Below, in pieces: positions 57,488 through 64,000 of a stretch of 64,000 nt of DNA. Every line of letters starts with the position of its first letter. The stretch's first letter is position 1. The notes below the pieces were generated by a model. It worked only from the letters and a program-made list of their open reading frames with translations, was not told the DNA's origin and did not search any database. A program made the position numbers and the translations under genes. Origin of the DNA: Cloacibacillus porcorum. Its GTDB lineage: Bacteria > Synergistota > Synergistia > Synergistales > Synergistaceae. The stretch is from the NCBI RefSeq assembly GCF_001701045.1, contig NZ_CP016757.1, positions 1,419,501-1,483,500 on the forward strand, in the 5' to 3' direction.

Positions 57488-59492
57488 GATTATTGCCTCC
57501 GTTCAAGGTGATCCGTTTTTTTAAAACGGCGGCAAGCGGAACAGCCACAAAGAGCGAAAGCCAGCCCCAGGCGCCTCCGTTGCAGCCGCCGGAACTGTGC
57601 GAACCGCCGTTAGGGGCTTTTTCCTTCGCCGCGTTGATGATGACGTCAGCTGAAAGTTCCGACCCGTCCACCGTATAGGCGGAAAGCAGATACTGAGCCC
57701 CCGGCACGTATTTGAGCAGGGTCGCCTTCAACTGTTTCGAACTGCCGACGTGCGTTAATTCTATGTCGTCGACCGCCGCCGCGTCGCCCGAGGTTACCTT
57801 AAGGTCCCAGCGTAAAACGGGATATGACACCTCTTCCTCTGGCAAGAGAGAGGCCGTTATGACCTTTGAATCGCCGGCGTCCGCCAGCGTGACAGACTCC
57901 GCGTCAAGCGCGAGAGAGGTGAGCATCACCTTGGTGACAGCGGCGTATGTCTTTGCCGTCCATGAATTTTCACCGAGAAAACCATTTGCCGAGGCCAGAA
58001 TGTCTGTGGTACCCGCTTTGACGCCCCTGACCAGCGCGCTTTCTCTGACAGCGAAAACTATCGAAGCGACGGCGCTATCGGCCGTTCCCCATGACCAGGC
58101 GAGGCCATTCGTTTTTCCGGCGACAGACGGGAAACACATCACCCTCTGAGAATAGCTTTTGTTCTCCAAAATCCGTACCGTAGGCTGAGATAGGAGCGAA
58201 ACGGGCATTAGCTCGGCGGCGTCGGCTACTTTCGTTACGCTGTAATTAAGCCTGTTATCGGGAATTACGGTTTGGGCCACATAGTCGTTTAAGGGAAGTC
58301 CCTCGCCCGCCAGCCACTCACATTGATACATCTTAGTATTGACAACATCCGGGATGAATCCGACTAAACTTCCCGCGTGGCCTGAGGCGGCGTCGATTTT
58401 CATTGTTGACGAACAGTGCTCTATATTGAGATCCATGTTATTATCTTTGACACCGACAATGCCGCCGGCGTTCACAAAGGCGTCTCCAGCCGCCGACGAC
58501 CTGATCTTTATGCTTCCCTGCGCCGAACATCCCACTATTGCCTGCCATTGAACGACTCCGGCTATCCCGCCGGCGTTATTCATATATTTGGCGCTGTTGA
58601 TGTTCACCGTGGGATACTGTCCGCCGATGACGTCAATGTCGCATGAGACGGCGCAATTCGTGAGAGCGGCCCCCGTGCCGGTGGTGCCGGCAATGCCCCC
58701 CGCGCTGACTGGGCCCACGGCCTCGGCGTTCTTTATCGAGCCGCTAAAAAAGCAGTTTTCTATCGGTTGGGCGGCATTTCCACAGAGGCCGCCCAAGCAG
58801 GTAACGGTAGTGTTTTTGTCGTTTCCCGAGTTATCGGTGGTTATATACGCCTCGGCGCTGCAGTTGCGAAGCACCATGGCGCCATATCCGGCTATCGCAC
58901 CGACATCTCCGTCGCCGTACCCCTTGACGCTGCCTTTAAAGGAACAGTTTTCTATCGAGCTGGTCGCGGCTGTTCCCTGTGCCCAGCCGGCGATGCCGCC
59001 GACGCTGTAACCCAGATAGTCTCTTCCCGCGATGGTTTCCGGAGCGACGGAGACATTTCCCGCGACGTTGAGGTTCCTGATATTTAAGGTGAGACCACCG
59101 TTGAGTTTGCCGAAGAATCCGATATAATCTCCGCCCGGCTCTCCGCATTTGACGGCGCCGAGGCCGCCTACGGTGTATCCCTGACCGTCAAACAATCCGG
59201 AGAATGTTTTTCCCGTTATTCCGATACCCGTCCACACCTTGCCGCTCAAGTCGATATCAGCGCCAATGCGCACGGTTTTGCCGGCAAAATTTTGCGTCCC
59301 GTCGTTGACGAGTTTCGCCAGTCCCGCGAGCTCCTCCGCCCTATTAATTGTAAAACTGACGTCGGCGGAGTTTGCCTCGTACCAACTGACGTCGGCGGAC
59401 TCTATCCAATCGGCCGCCCGCGCGCTGCCGGACGACAATAGAGATACAGCCGCTATCAGCGGTAAAATAAACAAAAAAACTTTTCTTGACAT
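57480..59492 (-). CDS. GLUG-repeat Synergist-CTERM protein, type B, copy 2
   Basis: The product has 670 residues. It has a signal peptide ending SGSARAADW, then SADVSWYEANSADVSFTINR and RAEELAGLAKLVNDGT. GLUG-type repeats at about 100-390 include VGGIAGWAQG, VGAIAGYGAM, LGGLCGNAAQ and AGGIAGTTGT. A bacterial Ig-like middle and SSGGCNGG plus a hydrophobic helix close the protein. It is the diverged twin of the 645-residue protein at 62034. GAGGAG precedes the ATG. Translation is coupled to the following type A gene by overlap. Surface location is well supported; the ligand is unknown. Confidence 0.88.
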   Translation of the reverse strand: MSRKVFLFILPLIAAVSLLSSGSARAADWIESADVSWYEANSADVSFTINRAEELAGLAKLVNDGTQNFAGKTVRIGADIDLSGKVWTGIGITGKTFSGLFDGQGYTVGGLGAVKCGEPGGDYIGFFGKLNGGLTLNIRNLNVAGNVSVAPETIAGRDYLGYSVGGIAGWAQGTAATSSIENCSFKGSVKGYGDGDVGAIAGYGAMVLRNCSAEAYITTDNSGNDKNTTVTCLGGLCGNAAQPIENCFFSGSIKNAEAVGPVSAGGIAGTTGTGAALTNCAVSCDIDVIGGQYPTVNINSAKYMNNAGGIAGVVQWQAIVGCSAQGSIKIRSSAAGDAFVNAGGIVGVKDNNMDLNIEHCSSTMKIDAASGHAGSLVGFIPDVVNTKMYQCEWLAGEGLPLNDYVAQTVIPDNRLNYSVTKVADAAELMPVSLLSQPTVRILENKSYSQRVMCFPSVAGKTNGLAWSWGTADSAVASIVFAVRESALVRGVKAGTTDILASANGFLGENSWTAKTYAAVTKVMLTSLALDAESVTLADAGDSKVITASLLPEEEVSYPVLRWDLKVTSGDAAAVDDIELTHVGSSKQLKATLLKYVPGAQYLLSAYTVDGSELSADVIINAAKEKAPNGGSHSSGGCNGGAWGWLSLFVAVPLAAVLKKRITLNGGNNHE
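59299..59441 (-). repeat. 143-bp near-identical patch shared by the two type B genes, copy 2
   Basis: It aligns without gaps to 63781-63923 with four differences. It encodes the end of the signal peptide and the start of the mature protein (SGSARAADWIESADVSWYE and onward). Confidence 0.88.
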
Positions 59493-59564
59493 TTTTCATT
59501 CTCCTCTTTTTATTTACTATGGAGCGGCGCCGTCTATATCCGAACCGGCACCGGCTCCGATAGA

Positions 59565-62021
59565 TTACTGCCTGAACTTCTTTTTTGGGGCACGCATAAA
59601 CAGGGGGATCACAGCCAACAGCATTATTCCGACAGCGCCAGCGTTGCATCCGCCGGACGAGCCTCCGGAGGGCGCCGGTGTCTCTTTCGCGAGCTTGACG
59701 ACGGCAATGGGATCGATGATGCTGCGGTCCTCCGGATCCATATCGAAATTGCTGTTGTCCTGGATATAGAGCACCAGTTTGTATGGCTGCGCCGGGTCTA
59801 TCTTATCCGTCGGCGCCATCGTCTTATCGTCCATAGTCTGCAACGTGAAGCGCTTGTTGCCGAAGGCATCCTGATCCTCCGCGTAGGCGAAGAATTCTCC
59901 GGTACCGTCGGGGCGTGTCTTGACAAGCTTGACCTCCTGCGGGGTGTAGGCTAGGAGCGCGTCTCCGCTGATGACGAGCGCCGTCACCGCTAGTTTGCCG
60001 GCCTGTGAGGTGGTCATCCTGAGAATCGGCAGCGGCTTGATCTGTGTCACCTCCACCTTGTCCAGCGAGGCGGCGTAGTCGACCGCGGCGCCGAGCACGG
60101 CGGAGTTCAGGTATACGATGCCCTTTGAATTGGTCCTGAAAACGGAGATGTCGACACCGCAGGCCGCCGCAATATCAACGAGCATATCCGAGGTCGCGCC
60201 GACGGCCTTAAGAGCTTCCGCGTAGGTCGGAACGACGGCTCCGAGGGGGATGACGCCGGAGATGTCCACATCCGTGACCGGCGCACCCGTAAGTGTGATG
60301 GAATCTTTGAGGCCGCCGTCCTTCGCCGTTACCGTAAAGGTGTATCCGTAGGCCTTCTCATGCCCCTTTCTCAGCGTGACTTCAAGCGTCCCGTCGTCTT
60401 TCTGGTTCAGTATCACGTCATCGGAGAGCGCTTCGCCGGAGAGCGCCGTAAGCGCCCATGTTACGCTCGTGTCGTCCGCGTCGGAGGGAACGACCGCGAC
60501 GCCCAGGCTTCTCGTTTCGCCCTCCTTAATATCCGAGGCGTCTCCGTAAGCAATCACGGATTCCACGGGGATACTTGCCGAGGCTACCTTTAAGGTCGCC
60601 TCCAGCGTCACCGAGGTGTCAAAGTTCGATATATACCTGTCCTTCGGCTGTCCGGAACCAGCGTCCGTATAGCCGAGAAGGCCTTTTACATCCGCGGAGA
60701 GCGCGGCATAGGATATATCTTCCGCCGCGGCGAGAGCTTTGACCCTGATTGTGTTCGTGCCCTGTCCACTTACTATCTGAAGTTTCGTCCCGTCCACGTG
60801 CCACGTATATTTGAGCCCGGAGGCATCGGCCTGCGTCGGGTAGGAGACGATATGTATCTCGCGTTCGTCGCCCGGCTTTATCGTGCCAAAGTCAGCGGCG
60901 TCGAATATCGCAGCGGCCACGGGCAGCTTGTTTTCATCCGTCACTCTGCCGTACTCATAATGCCCCATGGACGCGTTGCCGTTCAGGGGCTGATCATCCG
61001 TCATCTTCAGCCAGTAGCAGTTCTGGTAGTCGTATCCGTAGGCGCCGACGATGCCGGAGGCGTCAGCGGCTTTTACCTTCGCGGCCACGGAGACCGAGTT
61101 TGCCGTAATGTTGCTGTTGAAGCCGCCGAAAATACCGCCAGCGTCCATGCTGGCGATTATCGACTTGCAAAGAGCGACGCAGTTGCGCACCTCGCCGTGG
61201 TACCAGCTTGAGAAGCCGACGATACCGCCAGCGTAGGAGTAGCTGATTGGCGTGGAGCTTACATTACCGAAGACGACACAGTTGCGGATCATCGCCTTGA
61301 TCCCGTCTGTCACGGGGCCGGAGCCGTCGCCCTTCGGATTGCCGTTGAGTCCGGCGATGCCTCCGGCGTAGCCCCTCTTGGAGCTGGTGGCGAAGACGGA
61401 GACATCGGTGGCGCAGTTCTCGATGACGCCGTCGGCCCAGCCGGCTATACCGCCTACGTCCTCGCATTTTGAGGCGTTGACGCTTCCCTTGACTGCCAGG
61501 TTCTTTACAGTGCCCTCGTTGTCAAGGTAACCGAATAGCCCCGCCGTTTCGCTCTGAACGCTGTTATGCACGTAGAGATTTTCACAGGTTACGATCGAAA
61601 GGCCAGATATCGTATGGCCGCCGCCGTCGAAGGTGCCGTCAAAACCCTTGTAGTTCGGTATCTTGTTAAAGCCGCTCGTAACGATTTTATAGTCGATCTT
61701 CCACCCTATCGGCGCCCATTCCTTGCTCTGAAGGTCGATGTTGCGCGTAAGCAGTATATATTTACCCTTAAACAATACGCTGGGATTTAGCCAGTCGCCG
61801 ACCTTGTTGGTCAGCTGCGCGAGCCCGGCCAGCTCCTCGGGCGTCGAGATGAGGAAGGGTTTTTCCTTTGTGCCGCGCGTCGTCTTGTAGTCGTCATACC
61901 ACTTAGTGTCGACCGTCCACGAGTCGGCGAACGACATCGCGGCGAATATGAAGATCAGCAGGAACGCCGCCAGCGGCGCGGCGATTGCGCGTCTCATCGC
62001 GGAGAATGTTTTTTCGTTCAT
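59565..62021 (-). CDS. GLUG-repeat Synergist-CTERM protein, type A, copy 1
   Basis: The product has 818 residues and the same plan as the protein at 55040: signal peptide, SWTVDTKWYDDY, FLISTPEELAGLAQL, four main GLUG-type repeats (VGGIAGWADGVIENC and onward), Ig-like middle, conserved pre-sorting block, SSGGCNAG, helix and KKK. The ATG at 62021 has AGGAGGT seven bases upstream. That site overlaps the stop of the preceding type B gene, so the pair is translationally coupled. A GTG at 62030 lies within the ribosome site and is rejected as start. Confidence 0.88.
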   Translation of the reverse strand: MNEKTFSAMRRAIAAPLAAFLLIFIFAAMSFADSWTVDTKWYDDYKTTRGTKEKPFLISTPEELAGLAQLTNKVGDWLNPSVLFKGKYILLTRNIDLQSKEWAPIGWKIDYKIVTSGFNKIPNYKGFDGTFDGGGHTISGLSIVTCENLYVHNSVQSETAGLFGYLDNEGTVKNLAVKGSVNASKCEDVGGIAGWADGVIENCATDVSVFATSSKRGYAGGIAGLNGNPKGDGSGPVTDGIKAMIRNCVVFGNVSSTPISYSYAGGIVGFSSWYHGEVRNCVALCKSIIASMDAGGIFGGFNSNITANSVSVAAKVKAADASGIVGAYGYDYQNCYWLKMTDDQPLNGNASMGHYEYGRVTDENKLPVAAAIFDAADFGTIKPGDEREIHIVSYPTQADASGLKYTWHVDGTKLQIVSGQGTNTIRVKALAAAEDISYAALSADVKGLLGYTDAGSGQPKDRYISNFDTSVTLEATLKVASASIPVESVIAYGDASDIKEGETRSLGVAVVPSDADDTSVTWALTALSGEALSDDVILNQKDDGTLEVTLRKGHEKAYGYTFTVTAKDGGLKDSITLTGAPVTDVDISGVIPLGAVVPTYAEALKAVGATSDMLVDIAAACGVDISVFRTNSKGIVYLNSAVLGAAVDYAASLDKVEVTQIKPLPILRMTTSQAGKLAVTALVISGDALLAYTPQEVKLVKTRPDGTGEFFAYAEDQDAFGNKRFTLQTMDDKTMAPTDKIDPAQPYKLVLYIQDNSNFDMDPEDRSIIDPIAVVKLAKETPAPSGGSSGGCNAGAVGIMLLAVIPLFMRAPKKKFRQ
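59693..59924 (-). repeat. 232-bp near-identical patch shared by the two type A genes, copy 1
   Basis: It is the partner of 55174-55405, with a constant offset of 4,519 bp. Confidence 0.88.
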
Positions 62022-62033
62022 CTTTCGCACCTC

Positions 62034-63971
62034 CTATCCGCGGCGGCTGTGCCTGCCGCGCGTCGTCATAAACGCCGCCGGCAGCGCCAGCAGAAGCGCG
62101 AGGGATCCCACCGCCGAGCAGCCGCCCGAGCTTTCCGCCGCCGGGTCCGCCTTGGCCGTGACGGTCAAATAGGCCGATAGGTCTGTTCCGTCAACGGCTT
62201 TCGACGTAAGCTTATACTGAGCTCCTTCAACGAAATTCACGAGTGTTACCTTTACCCTGCGCGTAGATTCGATGTAAGTGATCTCAAGGTCGTCGTTCGT
62301 GGCAGCGTCGCCGGAGACCACTTCGTAGCTCCATTTCAGTTCCGGATATGATGCGCCGCTTTCGGGAGTGATGGAGGCCGTCACCTCTTCGCTCGCGCCG
62401 GCGCTGTTGAGGATCATCTCTTCAGCGCTGAGCACAAGCTTTCGCAGCGAAGAGAGCACGCTCAGCACCACCGCCTTCAGCGACCATGAATTTCCGCCGG
62501 GAAAGCCGGAGGCGCTGAGATAAAGTTCAGCAGTGCCGCTTTTTCTGCCCCTTATCACGGCCGTATTGCCGGAGGAGGAGGCCACCTTGAGGGCGGATTT
62601 ATTCGAGGTCCCCCAGGAAAACCCTAGTTCGCTCATGTTGCCGCAGCTGGTTGGGAAGACGAGAGCCTTTACTGTTGTGGGAATGTTTTCCGTAATTTTG
62701 TAAATAGGCGGCAATATCGCGGAGGCCGCGCGGAGGTTTTTCGCTTCGGTCACCTTGAGAGCTTGTTCGTCGGTGACGCCGTCGATATCGCCCACAGCCT
62801 TTTCCGCCTGGCCTACGCCGCCGAGCCATTCGCACCCCGTGAAAATGCCGATTGTTTTTCCACGCCCAACCATTCCTCCGGTCATCGCTGATGACGCTGA
62901 GATGGAAATGGCGGACGAACAGTATTCAAATGATATTATATCGGCATAACCCGCTACGCCGCCGATAAAAAGGCTCTTGCCCTCTGGAGTGGACGCCGTT
63001 ATCGTGCCCTCTCCGGTGCAGGCGGTGATCGTGTTCCAGCCCCATAGGTTTCCCGCAACTCCGCCAATCTGGGCGTTTTGCGCGGTCTTTATATTCATAT
63101 CACAGAAGCTCGCGCAGTTTGTCATCGAGCCGACGGTATGTATCAGCCCCGCCACGCCGCCGACATATGACGTACCGCTGGCCGAGGGAGCTGTGAGGAC
63201 AATCGAACCGGTAAATCCGCAGTTTTCGACGCCGCGCCCGGCTTCCCCCACTACACCTCCGACATACGCGTTGCTGGTTAGGGTAATGTCAGCTGACACA
63301 TAGCAATTAAGGAATCCACACCAGCTTATACTGGCTATCCCTCCGACATACCCTGGGGCGTCGGACGAGATCTTTCCGGTAAAGGAGCAGTTTTCAATCG
63401 TTTTGTTGATTGTTCCATTGGCGGTACTCTGCGTAGCGCCCAGCAGTCCGCCGATGTAGAAGTCAACGGCTCCGGCGTCTTTATCTGCCTGGGAGGGGCG
63501 TATATTTCCCTCGATATGCAGGTTTTTAAAGGCGGGATAGACAGCTTCGCAATAGCCAAAAAGACCAATATAACCAATATATGGAGTACCATATACAATT
63601 TCTGGAGATTTAATCTCGCAGAGTCCCTTCACCGTGTGTCCGCATCCGTCGAAAGTACCGCGAAAACAATGCAGAAGCTGGAAGCCTGTTCTGGTGCTGT
63701 GCCCGATGGCCGTCCACACCCTGCCGGAGAGGTCTATATCTTTCCCTAGCTTTACCGTCTTGCCCTCGAACATCTCCGTTCCGTCGTTGACGAGCTTCGC
63801 CAGTCCCGCGAGCTCCTCCGCCCTATTGATTGTAAAACTGACGTCGGCGGAGTTTGTCTCGTACCAACTGACGTCGGCGGACTCTATCCAATCGGCCGCC
63901 CGCGCGCTGCCGGACGATAATAGAAATGCTGCCATAAGCGCCAGACAGGTCATTATCTTTCTTTTACGCAT
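62034..63971 (-). CDS. GLUG-repeat Synergist-CTERM protein, type B, copy 1
   Basis: The product has 645 residues. Its signal peptide and mature N terminus are nearly identical to those of the protein at 57480. The GLUG region differs in number and sequence of repeats (IGGLLGATQ, VGGVVGEAGRGVENC, VGGVAGLIHT, IGGVAGNLWG, IGGVAGYADI, TGGMVGRGKT). It ends SSGGCSAVG, hydrophobic helix and basic tail. GGAAGAGGG precedes the ATG. It is the first gene of the visible block; only 29 bases of upstream sequence are in the window, so its promoter is not seen. Confidence 0.88.
   Translation of the reverse strand: MRKRKIMTCLALMAAFLLSSGSARAADWIESADVSWYETNSADVSFTINRAEELAGLAKLVNDGTEMFEGKTVKLGKDIDLSGRVWTAIGHSTRTGFQLLHCFRGTFDGCGHTVKGLCEIKSPEIVYGTPYIGYIGLFGYCEAVYPAFKNLHIEGNIRPSQADKDAGAVDFYIGGLLGATQSTANGTINKTIENCSFTGKISSDAPGYVGGIASISWCGFLNCYVSADITLTSNAYVGGVVGEAGRGVENCGFTGSIVLTAPSASGTSYVGGVAGLIHTVGSMTNCASFCDMNIKTAQNAQIGGVAGNLWGWNTITACTGEGTITASTPEGKSLFIGGVAGYADIISFEYCSSAISISASSAMTGGMVGRGKTIGIFTGCEWLGGVGQAEKAVGDIDGVTDEQALKVTEAKNLRAASAILPPIYKITENIPTTVKALVFPTSCGNMSELGFSWGTSNKSALKVASSSGNTAVIRGRKSGTAELYLSASGFPGGNSWSLKAVVLSVLSSLRKLVLSAEEMILNSAGASEEVTASITPESGASYPELKWSYEVVSGDAATNDDLEITYIESTRRVKVTLVNFVEGAQYKLTSKAVDGTDLSAYLTVTAKADPAAESSGGCSAVGSLALLLALPAAFMTTRGRHSRRG
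63781..63923 (-). repeat. 143-bp near-identical patch shared by the two type B genes, copy 1
   Basis: It is the partner of 59299-59441, with a constant offset of 4,482 bp. Confidence 0.88.
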
Positions 63972-64000
63972 CGTTATTCCCTCTTCCTCGTATTACCGTC

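Noticed and set aside
59519-59560. Hairpin between the two GLUG cassettes as a strong terminator
   Set aside because: The arms (GAGCGGCGCCG and CGGCACCGGCTC) pair only imperfectly and no U tract follows, so I did not list it.

Overview
The window looks like chromosomal DNA from a member of the Synergistota (Synergistaceae, plausibly Cloacibacillus or a close relative). This is an inference. It rests on six predicted surface proteins that end in a Gly/Ser-rich 'GGCN' motif, a hydrophobic helix and a basic tail, which is the Synergist-CTERM sorting signal. It is also supported by amino-acid catabolism genes (asparaginase, glutaminase), a coding-dense G+C-rich backbone with Shine-Dalgarno starts, and a TonB receptor that implies an outer membrane.

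Layout. 1-3.5 kb: end of a NuoH/HyfC-like membrane subunit, an asparaginase and glnS. 3.6-11.5 kb (minus): a small Nif11-like protein, a giant repeat-rich Synergist-CTERM protein of about 1,900 residues whose start is out of frame at a run of nine C, a GNAT acetyltransferase and glutaminase. 12.1-21.7 kb: a more A+T-rich block holding a CoA ligase, an enoyl-CoA hydratase-like enzyme, a class III CoA-transferase, a LysR regulator and an NhaC antiporter. The set resembles carnitine-type (Cai) CoA chemistry. It is split by an IS110-family element that itself carries an IS256-family element with an 8-bp target duplication. 21.8-47.7 kb: core genes gltX, polA, a cupin, an Fe-type alcohol dehydrogenase, rpmE, thyX, yqhQ, prfA, prmC, trxB, an M48 protease, dnaX, dnaE, mtrB (TRAP), pyk, nfo, cdaA, cdaR, glmM and galU. 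47.8-49.9 kb (minus): a secreted protein, a CPBP membrane protease and a Fur-family regulator.

50.0-51.4 kb: two cobalamin riboswitches point at each other. Between them lie a decayed BchI/ChlI-type chelatase gene and a 98-bp IS256 end. The plus-strand riboswitch has no gene left to control. 51.6-64 kb (minus): a propeller-like Synergist-CTERM protein and a TonB-dependent receptor, preceded by four GLUG-repeat Synergist-CTERM proteins in an A-B-A-B order. That order indicates tandem duplication of a two-gene cassette, with patches of about 97% DNA identity inside otherwise diverged genes.

How parts fit together: cdaA-cdaR-glmM is the conserved c-di-AMP/cell-wall arrangement. prfA-prmC pairs a release factor with its methylase. 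The surface-protein blocks and the IS-rich catabolic block are the variable parts. No rRNA, tRNA or CRISPR array was recognised.
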